From assembly GCA_036924285.1 (NCBI GenBank), contig JAYKYS010000070.1:1-64000 (forward strand): a DNA stretch of 64,000 nt, given 5' to 3'. Made by a program: the position numbers and the translations under genes. Numbering within the stretch: position 1 is the stretch's first letter; each line of letters starts with the position of its first letter. Under the pieces are notes generated by a model that was given only the letters and a program-made list of their open reading frames with translations, was not told where the DNA came from and made no database searches. Below, piece by piece: positions 23,001 to 32,843 of this stretch. Source of the stretch: Asterella californica (Eukaryota; Streptophyta; Marchantiopsida; Marchantiales; Aytoniaceae).

Positions 23001-26000
23001 CCACAGAAGCTTCATTGTTCTGGTCCCACATGCTGCACAACCTCGCTGAGGTCAGCATGCAGTGCTGGCATTGCAGATGGTATAAATAAGACAGACAGAC
23101 AGAACATACGTTGTGATCAGCTAGGTTAGAGCACAAGTTGCAGGGCGCTGACCACATGTACATTAGTAAATAAATAAAGAAGTCAATAAATAAGTAAATA
23201 AATAAATAAAGATAAGCGCCCTGCAACTCATCTAGATCTTTGGGCCCAGCAGACATAGTACATGCTGCCAGTCGCATACACATGTGGTAATGAATTGCCA
23301 TAGAAGCAAGCAGCTCGAGACCAGACAGGTGCCTTGCCTGCAAGCACTGCTGCAACCCTGCATCCATCTGTTGCAGAAAATCAAAGACAGCAGCCACTGC
23401 AATGCCGGCTGCCTTCTCTACAGGGCAACCAAAGTTCCCACTGGATATCAGCGGAAGCGCCAAGGTGGAAGCTGTTGATCAATGGCCGCCTGAAGGGCCG
23501 AAGTCACAGTCTTGCGCAGCAGCTCAGGCTCGTCACCAGTGCCGCCTGCATTGTGCACCTTGCATCTTGGAGTGCAATCTTCACACAACACTTATGCAGC
23601 AATACATGCCTTGCGTCTAGCCCACTATGCACTGTGCCAGCACAAGCCAGCATACAGGTGAAGCAAACGCAACAGAGCAGCAGGTGCTGTGGCTCAGGCA
23701 CATCACACTTAGGTAGCCTGTCTAAGCGTGCTTCCCTTGATTGCAGGCCAACATTCACCTTCTTGATGGCGGGCTGTGCAAATGCAGGCCCTGTATGTTT
23801 GCAAGGCTTGTAACCTCAGGTTGTTGCTGCTGGTATACTCTGTTGCAGGTTTAAATCTGGCCCATTATGACTCCGCAGCAGCAGGATAAAGGAAAGGCCA
23901 CAGTTGTCAAACCTGTAAAGAAGCTAGGTCCCACAGCATGAATGACCTTGCTACATGGTAGCTGACCAGCGCTGGTCATCACACAGCTGCCCACCTCCAC
24001 CATGCCTCGGGGCTGTGCAGTCCTGACGGCATCGCACATGGCCTGAAAACCAGGGCCAGCAGCTCTGCAAATGTGCTCGGCTACGCCACCAGAGTGCGAC
24101 AACTGGCAATTTGCTGCATTCACGACACCTTCACAAGCATGTTTAGTGATGTCCTCCTTGAATGCCTGCAGAGCAGAGCTTACACTTCAGGCTCAGCTCA
24201 AGGCCTCGTGTACAGCTGTCATGAGGGCACGTGGGGCAGGGAGCCTTTAAGCACCTCGCCTCAACCCAGCAATACTGGTCTGAGTCTGAATATGACAGGC
24301 AACGGTAGTACGCAAGAAGGATGCACAGACTGCAGGTGTCCTGCACAGGTTGCGAGTGTGCAAAATTCAGCTGCATAGCGCAGGCATATATAGTCAAGCC
24401 TGACAGGAGCAGACCTGAACAAGGTGCCCATTGATCTCAACAGCAAGAAGCGCCTCAGCACTAGCTGCACCACCACTAAGGGGACCCTGGTCTGGCATTG
24501 CTTGCTGTCCACCGCTTGCTAAGTCCCACCACACAGATTGCACAGAGGCCACAAGGTTCAGAGCGGCCTTAGCTGCATGCTTGCTGCTGTCGTCAAGGAA
24601 CCAAGGAACTTGCCAGGGAAGTAGGGGCACTCGGAGCGTGATGCTGGATTGCAGCACTTCAGCAGAGACTGTCTGCAGCTTTGTCATGGCCTTGTCAGCA
24701 TTTATTCTGGCTCCAGCAACTGAAAAGGTCAAGCTCTGCAAGCACAGAATCCAATCAGCCCAAAAGCCGGTTAACACCATTTTGACCAAATTTGCATCCA
24801 TGTAACCATATTTGCAATATCCTTTACCACAAATTGAAGTTAATGCAGACCTCCCAAAGTTAGAGCTGCCATCAGTGGCATGCATAAAGCGTGGAAGAGT
24901 AAAGTTCCTACCTGAGGGTCGTAGTGCATCTGGACTCTGTCTGCCTTTGCAGCTACAACTAGTGAAGTCCAGTGGCCTTTCCGGACAAGAAAGCCAACCT
25001 TCTCTTCAGGCTTGTATGTCAACCTCACAGGCTTAACATCTGCCAGGACCTGCACAGTATATGCAAGATATGCAGTTCATGCATGTGTGTATATGCACTA
25101 TTGCAATTGCTAGCTTGCTGCATGTGCATTTGCACGTTCACAGTCGTAAAGAGCAGGAACAGCCAAAAGCATGCAAGCAGAAACGCCAGCAATGACCTGA
25201 GCAATATACTGCTGGTTTACGGTATGCACAGTCCAGAACAGCATGACTCAAGCCAACTGCTGAGATCTGTCACCTGCTCAAGGGCTGTTGTGGCATTGTT
25301 GAGTATCTCAGATGAGCCGCAGCTGATTGCCAGCATGCCGGATCCTGTCTCCGCCATATGGCAGTCTTTCACTTCTTGCATGTAGCTGGTAACAAAGGTG
25401 CCCACAATGTGCTGTCTGCCGACAGGGATGCTGGTCAACCTGCAGCAACATTTCTGCTTGGTGCTCCTAAGCAAAAATGCCTCTTGGATGACTGACATGA
25501 CCACTGAGGGCTGCACCATCAAATGTCGCAAGCAGGCTGGCAGTGCATGTTGGGAAGCAGGGCTAGCTGCTGGGGGTGATGCATGCTAGGCAGCTTTTGG
25601 CACTTTTTGTGGCGCAGCATTGTGTTGTCAACTGCCAGTTGGACTTCAAGCAAAAGAATGGCACAATAGACATGACAGCAGCAGCACGAACCGCTTTATA
25701 CTGCATGCAACAGCTTACTCTGTGCGCCACGCTTTAACTTTGTCCAGCATAGCTGCTTGGGATGCGTCAGCTGGGATTGGGTCGACCCCAATGATGAGAA
25801 TCTGAATGACATTGGGATTTGATCCTTTCTGCTCTGCTCTTGGAACAATGCTCACCAAAATCAACACATCTTGATCCTTTTGTACCTCGGCCCCATGAAA
25901 CTGCAAGCCCACAACACTTTGTTCTTACTTGATGACACCACTCAATGCTGGAAGTTGAATCATTGTGCTATTGCTTGGGTTTATTGTGCACATGCACACA

Positions 26001-29000
26001 CATGAGACATGATGTGACAGCTGCATCAACCCATGGAGCTGCAGCAACACCTACACATACACATGCATAAGTATAACATATGACAATGCAGCATTATCTT
26101 CAGGCAGCAAGTAGGCAATATGCAATGCGCCATGCGCCTTGCCATGGTGCGACAGCAGGTGTCAAGGTACAAATACACTCACAAACAGCAGCAACTGTGA
26201 AACATACCGTCAGTCGGCCCTTTGCAAAGTCAAGCAAAGCTTTTGGGAAAGGCAGGTTGTGAAGAGGAACAGGACTCAAAGTGCTTAATGGGACTATGAT
26301 GCTCCGCTCGACAAAGCTTGGCTGCCAGAATTTCTCCTCAAAGCTGCTCAGGAAGTCATTCATCCTGAAAGGTTTGCCGCGAGCAACCATCTCAAATTGC
26401 TGCTGCTGGTTGAACCGAAACTCAAATTTCACCCCAAAGGGACCAGCTATGCTTCGCAGCTTCTCACTGTTGCATTTTTCAAGATACATCAGCTGCTGCC
26501 GTGAGTATTGCCCTGGCCGCAGAGCCCTGCACATAAGGGCTCACATCAGCTCCAGCAAGCGGCACATTGCGCAACAGAATCCATAAGCTTGTAACGTGCA
26601 TTGCTTGTCACCAGTTGTGCAAATGTGAGCATCAACGCCAAGCAAGTGAACAGCAGAAACATTTGCAAATGAGACGCTGTTGGCAGACTGTGCCAGAAGC
26701 ACCAAGCTGCAGCCATGGCTGAATGCAATGATAGTGCAGAAGCTTTTGCTTACACAACATCATTTTTGGCATTCATAGCCTCGATCAGTCGGAAGAAGTC
26801 CTCAAATAGTCGCTTGGCTGCATACAGGTGCTGCCTGCTGCTGCGGTGCAGGATCACCTGCCCTGTGCCGGGAAAGCTGGTTGCATTGAACAAAACCTGC
26901 AGCAGGCGCCAAGTGTTATGATCTGCAGCATATTTACATTGCATGCCATGACATCTCTCAGGGCATGTGAGAGAGTAAGGACACTGTCAACTCAGTTTGG
27001 ACAGCCTGAGACACACTGCTGCTCATAACCTGTGTTGCTGACAGAATACATGACTGCCATCGAGTTTACTGTAGGCATGACGGTACTGTGATCCAGTTGC
27101 TTCTGCTGAGATTCCATACATGAGCTTGCATCCTGGTCCATGTGCACATCAGGGTTGCTGCAACTCTCAGTTGCCTGGCAATGTAAGGTATCACAAAACA
27201 TGCTAGACTAAGCGCCTGTACAGTCAATGAGGGCAGGTGTACCTTCATCCTATTTAGCTTGAGCTTCAGTTCCTCAAACTCTTTGCAAGCCAACCCATCA
27301 TTGGCAGTGAGCTGCCTGTGGATCAGCTGGACCAACTTGGGTCTCTCATTGGTCTGTTGCACACATGCTATCACAGGACCACCTCCATCACCAACCAGCT
27401 GCCAATCAACCCCAGAAGGCTGTGAGCCCCCGGCCTGGGCCCCAAATGACTTTGAGGCCCCGGCCTGGGCCCAAATGGCTGTGAGCCCCCGGCCTGGGCC
27501 CCAAATGGCTGTGAGCCCCGGCCTGGGCCCCAAATGGCTGTGAGCCCCCGGCCTGGGCCCCAAATGGCTGTGAGCCCCCGGCCTGGACCCCAAATGGCTG
27601 TGAGCCCCGGCCTGGGCCCCAAATGGCTGTGAGCCCCCGGCCTGGGCCCCAAATGGCTGTGAGCCCCCGGCCTGGGCCCCAAATGGTTGTCTGCCACTGG
27701 CTTGGTTTCCAAATGGCTGTAAGCCTCTGGCTTGCGCCCCAACAGCCATTGACCCCCTTGCATCTCCACCACCATGGGAACCGCCAGATGCAGGCGCACT
27801 TGCCAGAGCATTGAAGGGTTGCCAATTATTCCCCCACTGTACCGCAGTAGGTTGTGCAGCACAGCCGTGTGGGGATGGGTGTACTGTCTGCAGTGGTGAC
27901 CGTGGTGGAGATGGTGGTGGTGGTGGTGGCTGTGAAGCTGGGGGTGCCACTGCTGAGGAGCTGGCAGCTGCAGTCGCTGCAACAGCTGTGCCTGCTGCTG
28001 CTGCAGTCTGTGAGGGCTGTAACAAAGCTTGTCTTGGCACCTCCAGAACAGCTGCTCCTGATCCACCACGCCTTGGCACATGTGACACTGCTCCACTGCT
28101 GGCTTGCTGACGTGAACCAGAGGCACCCATGCCAGCATTACCTGAAGAATCACCAAAGCCCCTGCCACCACCAAATCTGCCTCTGCCTCTGCCTCCATGC
28201 CCGCCACCAGTGCCCCAACCTGCGTGTTGTTAGCATAGGCCAGAGTGGAGATGGGGTCACAGCATTGCATGGCATCATTGCATTGAGAACAAGACTACAC
28301 AGCAACCCTTGCAAACAAGAGGTTATTGGCAACATTACCTTGGCATGGCAACCTGGGATTGATGTGTAGACATGCTCAAACTGACTCACGACGCAGCCCA
28401 GAATGGTTTGCAGTTATGCGTGCGCTCTGTCATGTACAGGACAGCCGCAATACATGCAACAGTGCAAGGGTGCTGGCATATGGGCAAGTTCAGAGCAAGT
28501 GTTTGCTGTATGCATTAAAATGGTACGTGTGTTGGATTCAGTGCATTGAGAAAGAAACAAAGTAAATATTAACTTTTGGAAAACAGATACAGGTACACAG
28601 GATACCTGACGAACCAGTGGGGGACTGCCACTCTAACTCCTTGTTAAAGGGATGCATTTGCAGCTGAGGCATCTGCATTTGCTCCCTCAGCCAGTCCATC
28701 CACTCACAACACCAATGAGCCTTCTCGCGCATGCCTGGTGCCTTGCTCATTTGCCTACCACCATGGTACAGCAGCTCAGCTCTAAAGTTGTGGTTTTCTA
28801 CCACAGCATTGACATCCCTCAAGAAGTCAGAGTCTGATGTCATGAAGACTACCAGGCCCCCTTCTGGATTGCGCATCATCCACCGCGAAAGTTTCTGCAC
28901 AAACATTCAAACTGCTCAATGAATTCTGTGTGCAACGTGTGCAGACTTGGCCAGGCTTGATTGGTTGCCCAAAAGCTGCGCAGTATGTGGCTCAACGAAG

Positions 29001-29467
29001 CTCAGGTGGTGTTTTGATGCAGCAGGTACCTCTTTCAGCACATGGTCTGCAGTGTGGTTCTTGACAGGTGTTCCATCTGCATTGAAATCGGGTCGAAAGC
29101 CCAAGATCTCGAAACCCCAGGTGATTGGAGCTCATCCAAAACGTCAGAAAATGGAGCATCTGGAGGTAGATTTTGGAAGGCTATCACCATTTCTGGGTGA
29201 TCCAGACCCTTATCTTTTCCAAAGTAATTGCCTATGCGGGTGGCAAGTTGAGTTGGACTGTCTCTTCTCCATAACGCTTTCGGTATACGACAGTTTTCTG
29301 CGCGCCGCACACGAAAGTGAGACAGCAGCTACTGTACACAACGAACACGGAGTTTTTGAGGCAGCATGTTGTATGTGTAGAGATGGAGATCTACCTAGAT
29401 CCCACAGTATGAGTACTTTCCTGCTCCTTCTTCCGAAACGGAAGGGGTTAATTCTTGTAAAGTTCAT
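18860..29467 (-). CDS. NYN-RGG-macro-WWE-PARP fusion protein (mono-ADP-ribosyltransferase type)
   Basis: I read about 22 exons, about 1,690 residues. Borders (high-low): 29467-29395, 29297-29030, 28894-28606, 28219-27243, 27174-27030, 26922-26754, 26526-26208, 25900-25719, 25466-25274, 25049-24912, 24735-24415, 24165-23913, 23545-about 23280, about 22990-22787, 22465-22383, 22121-21940, 21673-21510, 21116-21000, 20608-20428, about 20030-19857, 19605-19358, 18992-18860. Splice phases match at nearly every junction, including phase-1 and phase-2 ones, which is the main evidence for one gene. Domain order is NYN nuclease-like, RGG box, GSQPFGAQAG repeats, helical/KH-like middle, macro, WWE, PARP catalytic. 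Single-base breaks lie near 29110, 23475, 20485, 19915 and 19450. An alternative start at 29569 would add 34 residues. Expected role: binding or cutting RNA and transferring ADP-ribose to protein or RNA. The 13/14 and 19/20 junctions are unresolved. Confidence 0.75.
21719..21782. repeat. Perfect 32-bp tandem duplication
   Basis: tgatgatcaagcgtattgca and its following 12 bases occur twice back to back in an intron of the PARP fusion gene. Exact identity suggests a recent event. Confidence 0.85.
21940..22990 (-). other. WWE domain
   Basis: Exons 14-16 together read MRWGVHDTSIG, RELEKQYQAFL and YVVDLHLMKQKNPCTGKMRP. This gives the W, the LE-x-x-Y and the VDF-x-M-x-Q-x-N-x-x-TG features of WWE domains that bind ADP-ribose or iso-ADP-ribose beside PARP or E3 modules. 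Confidence 0.75.
23137..23227. repeat. Small AT-cored palindromic element
   Basis: Thirteen-base inverted arms (gttgcagggcgct at 23137-23149 and its complement at 23215-23227) flank a (taaa)n-rich core. It lies in an intron of the PARP fusion just after the macro exon and resembles a tiny fold-back or MITE-like insertion. Confidence 0.6.
23280..24165 (-). other. Macro domain (ADP-ribose binding)
   Basis: Exon 12 encodes FKEDITKHACEGVVNAANCQ, then GGVAEHICRAAG and VIHAVGPSF. Exon 13 encodes the helix LLRKTVTSALQAAI and, after a one-base break near 23475, ALPLISSGNFGCPVEKAA. The NAAN, GGV and ISSG-x-G motifs that line the ADP-ribose pocket are all present, so binding is likely. One macro domain is present, versus three in human PARP14. 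Confidence 0.85.
24415..27174 (-). other. Middle region with PARP14-like helical or RNA-binding-like modules
   Basis: Seven exons, all phase-compatible, encode alpha/beta segments such as YAAKRLFEDFFRLIEAMN, SEKLRSIAGPFGVKFEFRF, RLTSIPVGRQHIVGTFV and a helical stretch just before the macro domain. Spacing and hydrophobic pattern recall the KH/RRM-like units between the N-terminus and macro domains of animal PARP10/14-type proteins, but the identity is too weak for a firm name. Confidence 0.45.
27421..27747 (-). repeat. 11-unit in-frame minisatellite (30/29 bp) encoding GSQPFGAQAG repeats
   Basis: Eleven tandem units lie inside exon 4 of the fusion gene. Eight are 30 bp and three (units 2, 4 and 7 from the left) are 29 bp. 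Each 29-bp unit shifts the coding frame, so the peptide passes from GGSQPFGAQA to GAHSHLGPRP to GLTAIWGPGR and back to GSQPSG. All three frames are free of stops. Three deletions sum to one codon, so the 977-bp exon still joins both neighbours in phase. Confidence 0.85.
27748..28219 (-). other. RGG box and low-complexity region of the fusion
   Basis: The 5' part of exon 4 encodes HGGRGRGRFGGGRGFGDSSG, an RGG/RG-type RNA-binding box, followed by Ala/Ser, polyproline and Gln-rich tracts. Such regions bind RNA loosely and favour condensate formation. It joins the NYN exon in phase 1, which ties the nuclease to the rest. Confidence 0.75.
28606..29467 (-). other. NYN (PIN-like) nuclease domain of the fusion
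   Basis: Exons 1-3 encode a NYN domain of the MARF1/limkain type: RKVLILWDL joined by phase to ENCRIP (first acidic metal site), LGFRPDF, NHTADHVLKEKLSRWM (second acidic site) and VFMTSDSDFLRDVNAVVE (third, the DSDF box). The WD.EN...ADHVL...DSDF acidic constellation is complete, so metal-dependent RNase activity is plausible. A missing base in the GGGG run at about 29110 breaks exon 2; restoring one base also fixes the phase into exon 3. Confidence 0.8.
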
Positions 29468-29937
29468 ATTTGTGAACTTAGTCGGAGCGCCTGCGGAAAA
29501 TGTGCGTGTTCTTGTCAGTGCGGCAAGCAAGCAACCTTGCAGCAAATACTCGACATGCGTGACAGCCATCGCGCAAGCAGACCTGGACGGTTTGAAACTA
29601 TCTGCAAAGGGTCAGTGCGGGCGCTGGGCCCCTCGTGTCGTTGTGCTGAGCTGGTTTGGGCTGGCACTAGTACTGATCGATGTTACTGGTTCGCGTTGCG
29701 TTGTCAAGCTTTTCACCACTGTTGATTAAAGTTTGCAAGTAAATGGCTGTACGGTATGCAGACCTGAGCGGTGCTTCGAGCGCTTTAACCGAACGTTTCA
29801 AGCCTTGGCCTCGGGGCGTCGAATTCTGTAACGCCTAAGGCCTCGAGACACGTCCTCCGTGACTTGATCCTGTGATATCGCCGTATTCGTCAATGGGACT
29901 GCCTTACCTCCAGCTTTGGCAGGTGACACTCTCTGCT
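29304..29937. repeat. Repeat A: copy 1 of the duplicated 5' end of the PARP fusion gene
   Basis: About 630 bp at roughly 95% identity to 32844-33477 in the same orientation. It holds exon 1 (MNFTRINPFRFGRRSRKVLI), its donor, most of intron 1 and upstream sequence that should include the promoter. Its left edge lies only about 6 bp from the exon 2 acceptor; its right edge abuts repeat B. Confidence 0.85.
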
Positions 29938-30489
29938 ACAGGTATGATACGTCACTCAGTTTCACCAACGGCAAACAGGGGAGCAATGCAGAAGAAGAAC
30001 ATCATTTACAATGACAAAGCCGATTCAGTGACAGTTACAGCAACAGTCACTGTGACAGTGACCTTGACAGTGACAACAATAATAATCACAGATGGTGTTG
30101 TCATCGGTTTCCAGCTAGTGATCTGCAAGGTAAAGATCCAACAAAGGTCTAGTGTTGCAATGAAACAATGATACCAGCACATAATAGACATGGCTTCGCT
30201 GACGCTGGGAAAGGATATGCACATCACATGCATAGTTGAAGCATACCAGCCTGAGCAATGCTGAATGTTTGGAGGGGAAATTCCCCTCACAATGGCAGCA
30301 AATGCCTGTGGGTGCATGCTGGTTGATTGCCTCTGGCTTTATGACCACTGCTAAGTCATCAGCAAAAGCATAAGCAAAAACAGAAAGTGCATGCAGCAAG
30401 CAGGTGTATAATAGTCTAAAATCGGGTGGCGCCTTTTTGGGTTTGAACCAACAGTGCAGCAATGCGCCACCACTGCATACTGTTGTTCT

Positions 30490-30620
30490 GGGCAATGATG
30501 ACATGCTTGCCAGATTTGACAGCAGGTGCAATGGTGTCCTGCCACAATGGCATGAACCTGTCAACTGTGGTTTTCAGAGACTGAGTCAAGGGCACATCCT
30601 CTGACTTGTTGTAGAGAAGT
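30490..30620 (-). pseudogene. Phosphoglycerate-mutase-like gene fragment in repeat B
   Basis: On the minus strand one frame reads [20 protein letters not shown], then [20 protein letters not shown] and IIAQNNS. This matches the central part of 2,3-bisphosphoglycerate-dependent phosphoglycerate mutase (PLTESLKDT, W-x-x-x-I-x-P, GK-x-VLIAAHGNS). The catalytic HGNS is replaced by QNNS and similarity stops there. It looks like a captured exon. The same fragment is at about 60500-60630. Confidence 0.65.
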
Positions 30621-31467
30621 TCTTGCGACCAATTGATGCAACGCTATTGTGAACCTGGACACAATGCGCAACACACTACGGATCATGCAGCTTGAAAGCC
30701 ACACAGGACGGTGATTGTTGCAGAGGAGTATGTTAAGTACAATACAGCAGGCCCAGATGCTTGTATCCAACTGGTGGTGCACAAAGCATCTGCACGTGGA
30801 TGCCAAAGACTGCTGCCAGCTGGCATAGCTAGGGTATAGCAGTGTAACAGCTATGTTGATCACCTTGGGGGCAACAGGAAGCACCTGCCCTACAGGCCCG
30901 GTGGCTCTTCATACAGATGATGGGTTGAGCTGCATCGATGCTAAATGTCTGCCAAATCAACAATGAGTCCGCAAATCAATGACTGTGCCTGAATAAGCAG
31001 AAAACAAAGCAAGCAAGCCCAAGATGCTGGTGCCCACAAGCTGGCCTCATAAAAGTCATGCAGGCACATGCACACTTGCAAACAGCAAGCTCAAGCTTCT
31101 GGACCAAAATCTGAGTGCACAGCAATTACAGCGCTAACTCAATAAGCCAATGTTTTGAACTGAAGCATCACATCAGCAGTGCACTGCAATCGGTGACAGC
31201 CGCTACTGCACACGACGGTCATAAAGTTGCCATACCCAGCAATGATTGCAAGAGCCCAGAACACAAGACATAGTGTGCAATAGGAACACCAGGTGAAATG
31301 CAATGTCACCGTGAGAGGTCAACCCACAGCCCAGCATTCCCTTGCTCTGCTGTTGAGACCAACACGTCTCAGCATCAGCTTGCAAGACTCTGCCTCTGCT
31401 GTATGCGCTTCAACCTTGCAGTCCGTTGATGCGTCTGATTTGTACGTGAGTGATGGTCTGCTGCCAG

Positions 31468-32478
31468 CTACCACGACTGAGGGCTGATCCACCATGCCAG
31501 GTAGCTGGAGCTTGCAGTGTGATTGCTGGGCTGGCCTTCATTCTTGGCATGATCCCACTCTGCAGCTACGTCAGGGTACAGCGCCTGCAGGGAGTTGCAT
31601 CCACAAGCAGCCCTCCCAGCACAAATGGGACAGCCTGTCTTCCCGCAACCAGTCCGACTGTTGGGCTGAGCAGACCAGCTGTGCTCTTGCCCTGCTGGGC
31701 ACTTGGTGCAGAGCCACCAGATCTGCTTTTGGCTTTGCAATCGAGTGTCATGCGGAAAGTTATTTCGTTGTGAATTGCGTTTGTGATCCCATTCAGCCAG
31801 GAGGGGGTCCTGATTCTCAGCAAAAGTTGGTTGCCTACTCCATTTTTGGGGCAATGCACACAGCGGGCAGCCACTTTTCCTTTTACTGACCCTGGCATAA
31901 GGCGCTGCACTCCACTTATGGCCACAGACCTCACACAGCCAACCAACAATGCGATTGCTTTGTGCTGATATAGTGTCAGGTGTGCCATCATTTTCCTCAT
32001 AGTCCCACTGAGCTGCAACCCCAGGAGCTTTGGTAGCTAAGGAGTTGTGCTTGCACACTTTGTGGCCGCTGCACTGAGGACAATCATGGCCATTTGTCCT
32101 ATCCTGTATAGATGCTGACCAGCTGTGCAGGTAGCCATCTGGACACTGTCTGCAAATCCAGCGAGCCTTCCTATTACTTTGGGGTACAATGACAATGTTG
32201 CCGAGGTGAGCATTAGCAGCATGATCCCATTGCTTTTGTAGAGCTGGCGCAAGGGGGCTGATATCTGGACCTTCCTGTTGTGTATGCTGATGTTGGCTAG
32301 AAAAGCAGGACATCCAATGATGCTGATAACGCCATGTTCCTGCATACAGTGTATTGCTATGTATTGTACTGAAATGAAAGCAACAAGAATGAGAGGTACA
32401 AATCATCACCGTGGATCTTTGCGGCAGCTGGCACAGCAAAATCACTAGCACTTGGGTGCAGTGCCTGACGCTTGTCAA
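31468..32478 (-). CDS. Treble-clef zinc-ribbon array protein (PF14311-like), repeat B copy 1
   Basis: An open frame of up to 336 residues contains three complete and one truncated zinc-ribbon modules. Each has a V/L-AxWD-(H/Y) entry, a W(L/I)CxxC or WxCxxCPxGxxHSW core and a closing GCPxCxG pair, for example DCPQCSG, GCPLCAL and GCPICAG. Spacing is about 65 residues. This is the probable zinc-ribbon family seen in arrays in algae, plants, oomycetes and large DNA viruses, usually without known function and sometimes beside nuclease domains; none is seen here. The fourth module stops at WWISPQSW. The N-terminal 60-70 residues (Cys/His-rich, low similarity) may be untranslated or intron. It is carried within a duplicated element. 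Confidence 0.65.
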   Translation of the reverse strand: MTSVRHCTQVLVILLCQLPQRSTVMICTSHSCCFHFSTIHSNTLYAGTWRYQHHWMSCFSSQHQHTQQEGPDISPLAPALQKQWDHAANAHLGNIVIVPQSNRKARWICRQCPDGYLHSWSASIQDRTNGHDCPQCSGHKVCKHNSLATKAPGVAAQWDYEENDGTPDTISAQSNRIVGWLCEVCGHKWSAAPYARVSKRKSGCPLCALPQKWSRQPTFAENQDPLLAEWDHKRNSQRNNFPHDTRLQSQKQIWWLCTKCPAGQEHSWSAQPNSRTGCGKTGCPICAGRAACGCNSLQALYPDVAAEWDHAKNEGQPSNHTASSSYLAWWISPQSW

Positions 32479-32843
32479 CAGCGGACCCGTCGCACAGTGC
32501 AGCAGGCGTACTTGCAGGCACCGCTACAGGTGTCACTTTGTGTACTTCCAAGCATGATGGTAACCTATGCCAACCAAAAGGGATCACAGAGTGGAAATGC
32601 TTTGAGCTATCCAAAGCACACAGCATGCAATCAAGGGCGTGCTGCAAGCCATAGGCACATTACCTGAGATCGGTAAAGAGCCGTTTTGTAGGAAGGGATA
32701 CCGCGGATTGAAACCCTCGAAATGGTCCCATTGCACTTTTCGGACTCGCCTTGCGTTGCTGCCACGATGCAACAACAAAGCTGATGCTTATGCTCAATCA
32801 GATGCAGCTGGAAGTGCTTAGAAGATGAATCGTCATGACTTGT

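Larger units (their letters stand above)
29938..32843. mobile_element. Repeat B, copy 1 (2.9-kb dispersed element)
   Basis: This is a collinear near-copy of 59935-62829. Shared edges are ACAGGTATGATACGTCA on the left and ATCGTCATGACTTGT on the right. Those ends are imperfect inverted repeats of each other (ACARGT, ATGA, CG, TCA in order). It carries a zinc-ribbon array gene on the minus strand and a phosphoglycerate-mutase-like fragment, but no recognisable transposase or reverse transcriptase. Flanks A and A' are a large direct duplication. Confidence 0.7.

Noticed and set aside
27421..27747. CRISPR-like array of 30-bp repeats
   Set aside because: Units are contiguous without spacers and lie inside a eukaryotic exon; it is a coding minisatellite.
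28947..29729. 260-codon plus-strand open frame
   Set aside because: It is antisense to NYN exons 1-3 and the A repeat; the minus strand has recognisable motifs and splice sites.
30340..30420. FADDLAVV reverse-transcriptase motif on the minus strand of repeat B
   Set aside because: The matching position in copy 2 reads FADAYDL, and no other RT block surrounds it.
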